NCBI GenBank assembly: GCA_028704385.1
Contig: JAQVLA010000005.1
Span: forward strand, 115,447 to 179,446
Length of the DNA: 64,000 bases
Reading direction: 5' to 3'
From: Bacteroidales bacterium
Lineage (GTDB): Bacteria; Bacteroidota; Bacteroidia; Bacteroidales; F082
The translations under genes and the position numbers were made by a program. The notes under the pieces are model-generated. The model searched no databases and was not told where the DNA came from. It saw only the letters and a list, made by a program, of their open reading frames with translations. This document shows, in pieces, positions 45,126-53,269 of this stretch. Every line of letters starts with the position of its first letter. Position 1 is the first letter of the stretch.

Positions 45126-46184
45126 TTACTCTTCAATAAATTCCAAATCCACAAATACAGGCAGGTGATCGGCAAAACCACCCACGTAACGCGGCCCAAC
45201 ATAAGTCCTGTATGGTTTCTTGCCCAAATATCGCTCATCCTCAGCAAACAAAAAATCTGGTGCAAAAATCCGCTGACTGCCTTCTATTATACTTAATTTT
45301 CTATTCTCAAATAAGGATTGTGAAACTATTATCATATCAAAGATTTGCCAGTCATACTGATGCTTTAATGTGCCCTCAAAACCTAATTTAGCGGGATTAG
45401 TAAAGAGATTTACCAAATGCTGTGGCTTCGATGCCTCTTTTGCCGAAAAGGCCTGTAGTCCCTTTAAAATGCTTTCATCAGTTGGTTTATCATTAAAATC
45501 TCCCATAATGATCACTTTGGCTCCGGGATAAACCAGACCAATAGAATCAACATGCTTGCGTAATGTTTGTGCCGCCAGCATCCTCAATCTGCTGGTCGGC
45601 AGTTCGCCTCCCCATCGTGAAGGCCAGTGATTTACATACACATGTAACGTGTCTGTTTGAACTAAAAAAGAAGCATAAAGTATATCACGCGATCTAAACT
45701 GTTCATTCTGTGGATCCTTCAGTGCGATGGGCTCACTGTTGATCAAACGCATTTTACCACGCTGATAGATAAGCCCGACATCAATACCTCTTCGATCAGG
45801 CGATGGATAATTAACATATTGGTAATCAAAATTTTTTAGAGGTGTACTTAAAATCAAATCTCTGAGAACTTTATCATTTTCGATCTCACACATCCCAATC
45901 AGAGCAATTGGCTCACCCTCTCCTGCCGCCAGCAGGGTTTTGAATAGATTCGTACGCTTTTTTCGATAACGAAAAAAATTCCATGATTGCTCGCCCTCCG
46001 GCGTAAAGGCATTATATTCGCGTGTTGAATCAATTTCTGTGTCGAAAAAGTTTTCTACATTATAAAAAGCTATTCTATATGAAAGTGCATTTTGAGCAAT
46101 AGTTTCCTGAAGAAGAAGTATCAGGAACAGAAAAGTTATAATAAATTTGAAAAAAGCCGGCCAAAAACGAAGTTTAAACAACAT
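45126..46184 (-). CDS. Exported endonuclease/exonuclease/phosphatase family protein
   Basis: 352 residues. Signal peptide ('FIITFLFLILLLQETIAQ'). The EEP fold has 'RIAFYNVENFFDTE' (metal-binding Asn and Glu region), 'IGMCEIENDKVLRDL' (catalytic Glu), 'YVNHWPSRWGG' (His) and 'VIIMGDFNDKPTDESI' (Asp-Asn). The family includes DNases, sphingomyelinases and phosphoinositide phosphatases; exported Bacteroidetes members are often annotated simply as endonucleases. It is divergent from the sigma factor gene. Confidence 0.85.
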   Translation of the reverse strand: MLFKLRFWPAFFKFIITFLFLILLLQETIAQNALSYRIAFYNVENFFDTEIDSTREYNAFTPEGEQSWNFFRYRKKRTNLFKTLLAAGEGEPIALIGMCEIENDKVLRDLILSTPLKNFDYQYVNYPSPDRRGIDVGLIYQRGKMRLINSEPIALKDPQNEQFRSRDILYASFLVQTDTLHVYVNHWPSRWGGELPTSRLRMLAAQTLRKHVDSIGLVYPGAKVIIMGDFNDKPTDESILKGLQAFSAKEASKPQHLVNLFTNPAKLGFEGTLKHQYDWQIFDMIIVSQSLFENRKLSIIEGSQRIFAPDFLFAEDERYLGKKPYRTYVGPRYVGGFADHLPVFVDLEFIEE

Positions 46185-46255
46185 AGCTTTGTATTTTTGT
46201 GTAAAATTACCTTTTTCCAGCTCATTTCATTAAGTTTGTAGCTGATTTTTCGTTT

Positions 46256-46272
46256 TACATTATGTAAACTTG
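46256..46272 (+). promoter_or_regulatory. 17-base motif upstream of the sigma factor, shared with 53063
   Basis: TACATTATGTAAACTTG, identical in sequence and orientation to 53063-53079. Its core is a palindrome (TTTACAT-T-ATGTAAA) at this site. It lies 104 bases before the sigma factor ATG and is a candidate binding site for the sigma factor's own promoter or for a dimeric regulator. Confidence 0.45.
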
Positions 46273-46375
46273 GTTAAAAAAATTACTTATTAACATATTC
46301 TTTATCAAGCATTTAAAAATTAATTTTAATTTTTTTTTAAAAAAAGTGATTAGATTTTGAAATTTCCGGAATATA

Positions 46376-46975
46376 ATGGGTGAAGAGGAAAACATATTTA
46401 GTTCAATTGAAATACTGGAAGGTATCAAAAAACATGACCGTGAAATTCTGAATTTCGTCTATGAGACCTATTTTAATCAGCTTGCTGATTTTGTAACGAA
46501 GAGACGGGGAACAGAAAGCGATGCATGGGATATTTTTCAGGATACCATGGGTGTAATTTATGATTATGTCCATCAAAAGGAATTCAATCTGGAAGTTCCT
46601 TTTCAGGCGTTCTTTTTCACTGTGGCACAAAAACTTTGGTTTAAACACTATCACAAGTCCCAAAAAGTGAGTAACTTTACCAATGAAACTATGGATCTGA
46701 TTCCCTATGAAAGCAATGAAATGTTAAGGGAATTGATGCGCCAGCAGATAATGACCAGGCTTTCGCTCAAATACATGAAAAAGCTCAGTCCGAACTGCCT
46801 CAAATTGATAAAGTTCTCTAATATGGATATGGATACCAGCCTAATAGCAAAAAAGCTAAACTACCTTTCCAACCAGGCTGTATATAATCAGAGGAGAAAG
46901 TGCCTGCGGAAACTGTTAAATTGGATCAAACAAGATCCGGAATATCAAAACTTAACTGACTATGAAAGACCTTGA
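46376..46975 (+). CDS. ECF-type RNA polymerase sigma factor
   Basis: 199 residues. Region 2 ('LNFVYETYFNQLADFVTKR', 'DAWDIFQDTMGVIYDYV' and 'PFQAFFFTVAQKLWFKHY') and region 4 ('LIKFSNMDMDTSLIAKKLNY', then 'NQAVYNQRRKCLRKLLNWI', the helix-turn-helix) are recognisable, though diverged from sigma-W. No region 3, as in ECF factors. It overlaps the membrane TPR gene by 14 bases, a typical sigma/anti-sigma arrangement. Its target promoters may include the 17-base motif upstream. Confidence 0.87.
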   Translation: MGEEENIFSSIEILEGIKKHDREILNFVYETYFNQLADFVTKRRGTESDAWDIFQDTMGVIYDYVHQKEFNLEVPFQAFFFTVAQKLWFKHYHKSQKVSNFTNETMDLIPYESNEMLRELMRQQIMTRLSLKYMKKLSPNCLKLIKFSNMDMDTSLIAKKLNYLSNQAVYNQRRKCLRKLLNWIKQDPEYQNLTDYERP

Positions 46976-47687
46976 AAAATTTAAGAAGTATATCAGTGGC
47001 GAACTGGAAGAGGGAGATTTATGGGAGTTCAAGAAATCGCTGGAAGTTGACGCTTCTCTTGCAGCAGAATTTGAGCTGTTTAAATCCACGATAGGCTCAC
47101 ATATTAATAAAAAACATCAGCTAATGAATGAACTGAACGACATCAGGCAACGGCATTCCAGAGGAAGACAGATCAGTATCAGCTGGAAACGTATTTCGGC
47201 AATTGCTGCCGGAGTTGTTATCCTTTTAAGTATCGGCATTGGCCTGATAAAAATGCAACACAACACAAGTTATCAGGCACTTTACGATCAGTTCTTTATT
47301 GCTGAATCTGCTTCATTTAATGTACGCTCAGCAACCAATTCGTTGGAACAACCCGTACTTGATGGTATGCAGTTTTACGAATTACACAATTACGATGCTG
47401 CCATTGAGATGTTCGAAAAAGCTCCAAACAACCTGATGGGTAAATTATACAGTGGGCTTTCGATGATGGAGCTTGGTGAATTTGAGGAAGCCACAATCAA
47501 ATTTGAAGCCATCATCAAACACAACGACAACCTGTTTGTTGATCAGGCAGAATGGTACCAAAGTCTTTGCCAACTGCGGATCGGTAATAGAAGCAACGCT
47601 ATCGAAAGCTTACAAAGAATAGCTGATGATAATGGTGTGTATAAAACTAAAGCGATCAAGATCCTGAAAGAACTGAACGAATACTAA
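46962..47687 (+). CDS. Single-helix membrane protein with TPR, probable anti-sigma partner
   Basis: 241 residues. A cytoplasmic N-terminal part (1-66) beginning 'KFKKYISGELEEGDLWEFKK' resembles the start of anti-sigma factors (dimerising helices, no zinc HCxxC). One membrane helix follows at about 67-89 ('SAIAAGVVILLSIGIGLI'), then an extracytoplasmic TPR region ('FYELHNYDAAIEMFEKAPNN', 'LMGKLYSGLSMMELGEFEEA'). Overlap with the sigma gene suggests direct coupling. I infer it binds the sigma factor at the membrane; this is not proven. Confidence 0.75.
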   Translation: MKDLEKFKKYISGELEEGDLWEFKKSLEVDASLAAEFELFKSTIGSHINKKHQLMNELNDIRQRHSRGRQISISWKRISAIAAGVVILLSIGIGLIKMQHNTSYQALYDQFFIAESASFNVRSATNSLEQPVLDGMQFYELHNYDAAIEMFEKAPNNLMGKLYSGLSMMELGEFEEATIKFEAIIKHNDNLFVDQAEWYQSLCQLRIGNRSNAIESLQRIADDNGVYKTKAIKILKELNEY

Positions 47688-47726
47688 ACCTTTTCTCGTT
47701 GATTCCCATAATCAACAATTCCAGCA

Positions 47727-47765
47727 GCGCAAGTATCCGGGGGGAAAGCTTTTACAAACTTGCGC
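47727..47765. repeat. Hairpin between TPR gene and terminator
   Basis: GCGCAAGT (47727-47734) and ACTTGCGC (47758-47765), 8-bp perfect arms around a 23-base spacer that includes AAAGCTTT. It stands 8 bases before the terminator hairpin; role unclear, perhaps transcript stabilisation. Confidence 0.45.
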
Positions 47766-47773
47766 TTATCATA

Positions 47774-47825
47774 TGCATCCTCGTCTGATGGAATCCAATT
47801 TCCTGACGAGGATGCAATCTTTTTT
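47774..47825 (+). terminator. Rho-independent terminator of the sigma-TPR operon
   Basis: TGCATCCTCGTC (47774-47785) pairs with GACGAGGATGCA (47805-47816), a 12-bp stem with a 19-base loop, followed by a T-rich run (47819-47825). It terminates rightward transcription from the sigma/TPR genes. On the other strand an open frame runs through it (see findings). Confidence 0.75.
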
Positions 47826-47837
47826 AAGGCTTTATTG

Positions 47838-48130
47838 TAGGGTCTGCTGAAAAACACCTAACACATTGATATAATTTAAGTTGCCATTTATTGTATTGTG
47901 GTTTCCCAAGGTTTTTATTAGAAATCATCTAAAATCCTTGCATTACAGTGTAATATTTGAATCAATCTACTTCGTTAAAGTCTATTCTGAATTTAAAAAT
48001 GTCAACAACAATGTGTTGGCTAGCCTGTCGCACGCCATATTCTGTGTTGCCTGCAACTCGAAGTATATCGATACATCTTCGTCTTGTCGCCTCGAATCTG
48101 GCATACGACAGACTTTTTCAGCAGACCCTA
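47838..48130. mobile_element. 289-bp MITE-like element with 15-bp terminal inverted repeats
   Basis: GGGTCTGCTGAAAAA at 47840-47854 is perfectly inverted at 48114-48128. Each end is flanked by TA, consistent with a TA target duplication as made by Tc1/mariner-IS630 transposases, although TA is its own complement so this cannot be told from longer inverted repeats. Inside, an imperfect inverted repeat (48025-48037 against 48099-48111, three mismatches) can fold into a long hairpin. No transposase gene fits in 289 bases, so it is non-autonomous. The 93-codon plus-strand frame over it is not convincing. Its right end makes the stop codon of the CHAT gene. Confidence 0.7.
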
Positions 48131-51100
48131 TTGTAAACTTTTGGCTGAAATTTTACCTCTGATCAATCGATAACCCGGCAAAAGAATCAAAAGCAAGACA
48201 ATGACACCTACACCAACATACCAATTGAGTAAGTGCCCCTTACTTATGGGCGTAGCATCTCCGATAACAACATAAGAGGCCCAAAAATAAGGATGTGCCT
48301 TGAGCTGATTGGCCTGCTCCAGGAAATCAATTTTTGCCTGTTGCAAAGCAATATCCTTGCTCATTCCATCGGCAAGATAATTATAAAACCGCTCCATCAT
48401 CCATGAGCCGGTTTGATCATGAACTTCCCAGTTTGTCATTACAATTGAAGGCACACCAGCATGGATAAAACCTCTTGTAAGACTTATAATTCCTTCACCC
48501 TCCCTGAATTTCCCCGTACCTGTATTACAAGCACTTAAAACAACAAGAGAAGCATTGAGATCTAAGCCGAAAAGTTCATAAGTGCCGATGGAATAAGCAT
48601 CCAGACTATCCTCCTGCTGCTGAAATATCAGCCTGGAATACAAAGGTTTATCATCATTAATAATCGTGTGCATAGCCAGATGCAGATAACTGTAGTCAGC
48701 AGCCTGATCAAGGAAACCTGACTTTGTAGCATCTTTTCCGACCGCCAGCTCACCTCCGAAAACGCTGAGAACCCTTTCAGATTCAATTCTGGCGAAAGGC
48801 AATTCACTTAGGGTGATGGTATCCTCCTCATTTATTGATACACTTTTGAACCCACTGTAATCAGGGGCAAATGCCATTAGCTTGCCATTTCCTTTTTGTT
48901 TACGTTCATTTTGCGAAAAATGCAGCGTAGCAGAATAACAATATGAGATTGGGTGCCGATGGATCAAGTAGGGTAAGTTGCGGTAATCAATGCGATTAAA
49001 AACTAAATTTTCGTCAGAAACTAAAACATCAAAAGGAAGATATCCAAGCTTTCCTTCAGGTAAAATAAGCAATTTTTTACCTTCAGCCATATCGGCTATC
49101 GGTTTGATTAACTTGTAATAAAGAAAGCCTGAAGATTTAAGGAAATCTTGAAAGTCACTATTTGATTGTCTTGACAAATCCATTCGGAATTGACTTAATA
49201 TATGATCGATGTATTTCTCAACTTCCACATTCTCTGCATCAATTTTTATCAAACCACGAGATTTTTTATCTGCGTAGATTAAATAATACTGCTTTTCTCC
49301 TGAAGCATAGGAGACAAAAAAGTCTTCTACCTTTAATCGATTTTGCACTTCTGATAAAGAAATAACACCAGAGCTGGACATAAGATTCACATAATCAGGA
49401 TATTCGGTTCTAATCTTTAAAATTATTTTATCAATCGATTCCATCAAATAAAGCTGCCTTTTCTCCAACAAAGCAATTCTGTTTTCATCAGGAAAACTTT
49501 TTTGCTGTTCCTCATAAAGCAATTTTTGAATAACAGACAGATCGTCGTGTAACTGTTGCTCATACTTAATTACAGAATCCTGTACACCTGACAAAAACAA
49601 AGCATCAGATTTGCGTATTGAAGCAAGCAATACTGAAGCTCTCCCCTTTTCGGCATAATAAAATGCTTTATCAGCATAAATTGTATCGTGGGTATGATAC
49701 CAAAGCACAGCAACAGCATCGATTGCTTCGGCTAGTTTAGTTTTAAAATTTTGATTTAAAAGCATCCTGCTTTCATCAGTAAGAAAAAGTCCAATCTGAT
49801 CAGTGATATCAATTGCTTTATCAAACAAAACAATACTTTTTTTCAGTTTGTTCAGATCATTCTCATCTTTTGACCAATTGTAATAAAGCGATGCCCACCA
49901 AAAATAAACATCCACTAAACGTGTATTAATCAAACTATTAATCTCAGAAAACGACTCTGATTCAGAGTTTGCCCTGTTGGGATTCATTAATATACTTTCT
50001 GCAACAGCATATAAACTGTCGGCACGAACAAAATCCTGCTTAAACGAATAGGCCCTTGCCAGTTTTCTGATTACATCAGCATACTCAGTATCGTTTTTCC
50101 CGAAAATTTTGTAAACTATGTCTGCAGCATCACTAAAATAACTAATGGCAGCATCAATATCACCAGTTTCTCTGAAATAATCCGCAAGAGTAATCATAGA
50201 GTTTGCAGTTTCAAGGTGGTATTCACCAAGATTTTTGAGTGAAATATCAACTGCATTCTTATAATGAAACAATGCACTCGCATAATCTCCCAAACCATTG
50301 TATGCATGACCTAAATTCCTGGATAACTGAACTTTATTAAGCGCATTACCTGAAAAGGAACTAAACATAACTAAGTTATCCCTAGCTTTTTCAAACTCAC
50401 CAAGTTGATTATAAATATTTGCAACATTACTGGAAGCAGCAATAATTAAAGGATTTTCTATTCTGAAATGGTGTTGGTAAATCTTTAGAGCGCTTTGGTA
50501 ATAAACTAGTGCTTTTTCATATTCGTTTCTTAACTGAAGATACGATCCAATATTCATTTTAAGGTGTCCCCACCACAAATAGTTTTCGCTTGCATATTCC
50601 CGCATGATATTATCTGCTTTCTGATAAAGCAAAAAAGCATCGCCGGTTCTTCCAACCAAACTCAATATTCTCCCATAATTTACATAAAATCCTGCCATCC
50701 GGGGATGAGAATCACTGAATATTTCCTCACGAACAATTCTCGACTTTTCAAGAAATACAAGTGCGCTATCAAATTCTCCTTTATAAGAATATGAAATTGC
50801 CATATTCTGGTAAATATCAGCCAAATCAATATTCCTGATTTGTAGTTTTAAACATTTTTCCAGGGCTTCTCTGTAATAATAAAAGGCTTGCTCCTGATCA
50901 CCTAAATAGTAAAATGCAATTCCTTTAAAATTGATCACTTTTATACTGGCAGGTACTAATTTTCCTTCGATCTGTTCAATCATTGCAAGTGTGGAGTCGA
51001 AAAGCTTAAGTGCACCAAGATAATCTGCCAACGAAATTTTAATCTTGGCCTCCAGATGCAAAGATTCATATACGATTGTCTTGTCAAGTATTTTGCCCGA

Positions 51101-51406
51101 TCCCGCTAATTTCTTCAGTACACCCAGATATTCAAAAGCTTGTTGCGGGTTATTATTCAAGCGATGCTCTTCACTTAAAAAAAGATAAATTTGTGCCAGA
51201 CTATCAGGATTTTGTGTTATTTGGATTGCTGTCCTGAAATAATGTATCGCACTGTCTGATTGATTTAATTCACTAAAATAGATACCCTTCAATTTATTCT
51301 GAGTAAATTCTGCATGCTTAGAAATTTGTGCTAATTGCGAATTTGCCCAGGCTAACTGGGGTGGAAATAAAAGCAACGAAATTAAACAAATTATTATCAA
51401 TCGCAT
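48128..51406 (-). CDS. Secreted TPR-CHAT caspase-like protease
   Basis: 1092 residues. Signal peptide ('MRLIIICLISLLLFPPQLAW'), roughly ten TPR repeats (about 30-480; for example 'YYREALEKCLKLQ' and 'YYQSALKIYQHHFR'), helical linker, CHAT peptidase domain (about 760-1060), and a C-terminal membrane helix ('VGVGVIVLLLILLPG') with a short basic tail. The catalytic dyad is His913 ('HLAMHTIIND') and Cys960 ('VLSACNTG'), both intact. CHAT proteases such as separase-like TPR-CHAT proteins cleave specific partners; here the domain would lie outside the cytoplasm. The stop codon TAG is made by the inserted element (G) and its flanking TA, so the original C-terminus is unknown. Confidence 0.9.
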   Translation of the reverse strand: MRLIIICLISLLLFPPQLAWANSQLAQISKHAEFTQNKLKGIYFSELNQSDSAIHYFRTAIQITQNPDSLAQIYLFLSEEHRLNNNPQQAFEYLGVLKKLAGSGKILDKTIVYESLHLEAKIKISLADYLGALKLFDSTLAMIEQIEGKLVPASIKVINFKGIAFYYLGDQEQAFYYYREALEKCLKLQIRNIDLADIYQNMAISYSYKGEFDSALVFLEKSRIVREEIFSDSHPRMAGFYVNYGRILSLVGRTGDAFLLYQKADNIMREYASENYLWWGHLKMNIGSYLQLRNEYEKALVYYQSALKIYQHHFRIENPLIIAASSNVANIYNQLGEFEKARDNLVMFSSFSGNALNKVQLSRNLGHAYNGLGDYASALFHYKNAVDISLKNLGEYHLETANSMITLADYFRETGDIDAAISYFSDAADIVYKIFGKNDTEYADVIRKLARAYSFKQDFVRADSLYAVAESILMNPNRANSESESFSEINSLINTRLVDVYFWWASLYYNWSKDENDLNKLKKSIVLFDKAIDITDQIGLFLTDESRMLLNQNFKTKLAEAIDAVAVLWYHTHDTIYADKAFYYAEKGRASVLLASIRKSDALFLSGVQDSVIKYEQQLHDDLSVIQKLLYEEQQKSFPDENRIALLEKRQLYLMESIDKIILKIRTEYPDYVNLMSSSGVISLSEVQNRLKVEDFFVSYASGEKQYYLIYADKKSRGLIKIDAENVEVEKYIDHILSQFRMDLSRQSNSDFQDFLKSSGFLYYKLIKPIADMAEGKKLLILPEGKLGYLPFDVLVSDENLVFNRIDYRNLPYLIHRHPISYCYSATLHFSQNERKQKGNGKLMAFAPDYSGFKSVSINEEDTITLSELPFARIESERVLSVFGGELAVGKDATKSGFLDQAADYSYLHLAMHTIINDDKPLYSRLIFQQQEDSLDAYSIGTYELFGLDLNASLVVLSACNTGTGKFREGEGIISLTRGFIHAGVPSIVMTNWEVHDQTGSWMMERFYNYLADGMSKDIALQQAKIDFLEQANQLKAHPYFWASYVVIGDATPISKGHLLNWYVGVGVIVLLLILLPGYRLIRGKISAKSLQ

Positions 51407-51620
51407 GATTCCTAAAAACCTCTTTTATTTATGCTCGTATATACTAATTGTATTATTCAATACAGGAATTATACGGCTGATAATCTAACATTTTCAATAC
51501 TATAATGAATAATTTCTATTTCATTCCAATTTATCAAAAACCCCAAAAAACAAGCAATCATAAGCGTTCACGAAAATATAAAAAAATAAGCATCCGGCAT
51601 CATCACAGTAAGTGATTGGC

Positions 51621-51649
51621 AAAAAAAAAGGAGCATCCGAAGATGCTCC
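51621..51649 (-). terminator. Rho-independent terminator for the T9SS dockerin/cohesin gene
   Basis: On the minus strand GGAGCATC, a TTCG tetraloop, GATGCTCC (51649-51630), then nine T (51629-51621). Perfect 8-bp stem with a stable tetraloop, 27 bases past the stop at 51676. It separates this gene from the CHAT gene downstream. Confidence 0.9.
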
Positions 51650-51675
51650 CCTGGTTGTATATTAGTTAAACTTTT

Positions 51676-52878
51676 CTATTTAACAGCAATTTTTTCGTTA
51701 ATTATAATGATGTTCCCGTTTAAGTCCCTAACAATCAGCTGATAAAGCCCCGGACTAAGGTCAGACAAATTCACTTGTTTTGTTTGCTGTCCTTTGACCG
51801 CAGCAAAGCTTTCATTCGAAACCATTTGTCCCGTAGTATTGATTAGCGACACTTCCAGATTTGCTGTTTCATCCAAAGCAAGATTAATTGTCACGGAGGT
51901 TGTTGCCGGATTGGGATAAATAGCCGTTTTGCTTACTCCTGAACTGATAAGTTCAGGTAGGACAAATTTTAAATAATCAATGCTTTCGCCATTCTCACCA
52001 AGCAGCTGTGTACCATTTGAAATTGTGAAATAATCTGTTCCTGACACAGACTCTTTCACTTTGATGCGAATGTTAACCAGTGGTTCATCTCCTGCAGGAA
52101 GAGCTTTCAGTTCATTATTCATCCAGCTGATTCTGACCTGATTGTCAAAAATTGCATAATTAACATTCTCGTAGGCACTTTGGATTTCCAGAATCTGTAG
52201 TTGCTCCGGATTAAAATCCAGTGCCAAAATATATCCTATAATTGATTGATTCGACAATTGCGCAGAAATTGGAATCCAAGCCTCACCTCCATCAACAACA
52301 AGCTGCTCCGAAGAAGCAACTTCAAATTGCAGCATATCATCCCTTCCAGTAGGTACGAGAACGCCTTGAGAATCTCCTGTCCTACTTCCTCCTATCGAAC
52401 CATCATTTGATCGGTTTAGGGTGTTTACCTCAACATCCTCAAAAACCCATTCACCAGCAGGGAAAGGCCTTCCCAACACAAAATATTGTATCATTATAAA
52501 TGTAAAGTCGCTCATGTTTACACTGCCACTTCCATTTACATCCATTGCCAATTCCTGTATTTCGGTGTAATCAATTAAGCCGGCCATATAAAACACTATA
52601 CTTAGCGCATCTGCAAGCGTTACCTGTCCGCCATCAATATCGGTCGAAAAGCTAATGTTGTATACGCCATCTGCAATATCCTCAAACGCAAAATATCCGT
52701 TTTCGTTTGTTGTGGTTACAGCTACCTGCTGTCCTGCTTCATCAAGCAGGATAGCCTGAGCTTCAGGAATGGGATATTCGGGATTGTTATGATAAAGCAA
52801 AGTCCCATCAATATAATTCTGCCCGTTCAGTAAAAGCACTGTAAGGCTTAAAACTAATCCTAATAATATTCTCTTCAT
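51676..52878 (-). CDS. T9SS-secreted protein with dockerin-like and cohesin-like regions
   Basis: 400 residues. Signal peptide ('MKRILLGLVLSLTVLLLNG'); CarboxypepD-reg/SdrD-like beta domain (about 20-80, 'NENGYFAFEDIADGVYNI'); a two-repeat dockerin type I-like segment ('VTLADALSIVFYMAGLI' and calcium loop 'DVNGSGSVNMSDFTFI', about 82-140); a cohesin-like beta sandwich (about 185-305: 'IIGYILALDFNPEQLQILEI' and 'GDEPLVNIRIKVKES'); and a type A T9SS sorting domain ('IYPNPATTSVTINLAL', 'GLYQLIV'). It should be surface-bound or released. Having both halves of a cohesin-dockerin pair in one protein is unusual. It has its own terminator. Confidence 0.8.
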   Translation of the reverse strand: MKRILLGLVLSLTVLLLNGQNYIDGTLLYHNNPEYPIPEAQAILLDEAGQQVAVTTTNENGYFAFEDIADGVYNISFSTDIDGGQVTLADALSIVFYMAGLIDYTEIQELAMDVNGSGSVNMSDFTFIMIQYFVLGRPFPAGEWVFEDVEVNTLNRSNDGSIGGSRTGDSQGVLVPTGRDDMLQFEVASSEQLVVDGGEAWIPISAQLSNQSIIGYILALDFNPEQLQILEIQSAYENVNYAIFDNQVRISWMNNELKALPAGDEPLVNIRIKVKESVSGTDYFTISNGTQLLGENGESIDYLKFVLPELISSGVSKTAIYPNPATTSVTINLALDETANLEVSLINTTGQMVSNESFAAVKGQQTKQVNLSDLSPGLYQLIVRDLNGNIIIINEKIAVK

Positions 52879-53062
52879 GATTTTCGCATTTACATTGTTA
52901 CTAAATGTCTACCTTTCCTTCCACCCATAATATTACGTATTTTATTCAAATCGCATCACTTTTTTTTAAAAAAAAATAATAAATTTTTATTTGATGGTAT
53001 AATTTATTGATATAGTGCGCTTTAAAAAAGTAATATTATAAAATAATTTTTTTAAAATTTCC

Positions 53063-53079
53063 TACATTATGTAAACTTG
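53063..53079 (+). promoter_or_regulatory. Second copy of the 17-base sigma-locus motif
   Basis: Identical to 46256-46272. Here the palindrome arms are shorter (TACAT-T-ATGTA), and it lies 191 bases before ATG 53270 and 185 bases from the divergent T9SS start. A chance second occurrence is possible in AT-rich DNA. Confidence 0.4.
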
Positions 53080-53230
53080 CTTTCCAATATGATAAAAAAG
53101 CTCAACTGCTACAAGGCAATTTGTCGCTAAATTTACATAATCAAAATTTGATTTTGTTAAATATTTCTAAATAAATCACATTACTTAGTACAACTGATTG
53201 CCTTGAATACGATAGCTCGGAATCAAAATA

Positions 53231-53238
53231 TATCTTTG
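53231..53238 (+). promoter_or_regulatory. -7 box for the thioredoxin-fold gene
   Basis: TATCTTTG matches TAnnTTTG. The nearest TTG upstream (53203-53205) is 25 bases away, longer than usual, so this is a partial promoter. Transcription would start about 30 bases before ATG 53270. Confidence 0.4.
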
Positions 53239-53269
53239 CAGCTTATCTAAAAATATCAGTAATTTCCCT

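Larger units (their letters stand above)
52879..53269. other. Divergent intergenic region with shared 17-mer
   Basis: 391 very AT-rich bases between the T9SS gene (leftward) and the thioredoxin-fold gene (rightward). It holds TACATTATGTAAACTTG at 53063-53079 and a -7 box at 53231-53238. No gene fits; poly-A/T runs (52961-53055) suggest bent DNA. Confidence 0.5.

Noticed and set aside
47881..48162. 93-codon plus-strand frame covering the MITE-like element
   Set aside because: Element is too short for a transposase, the frame crosses its end into the CHAT gene and resembles nothing known.
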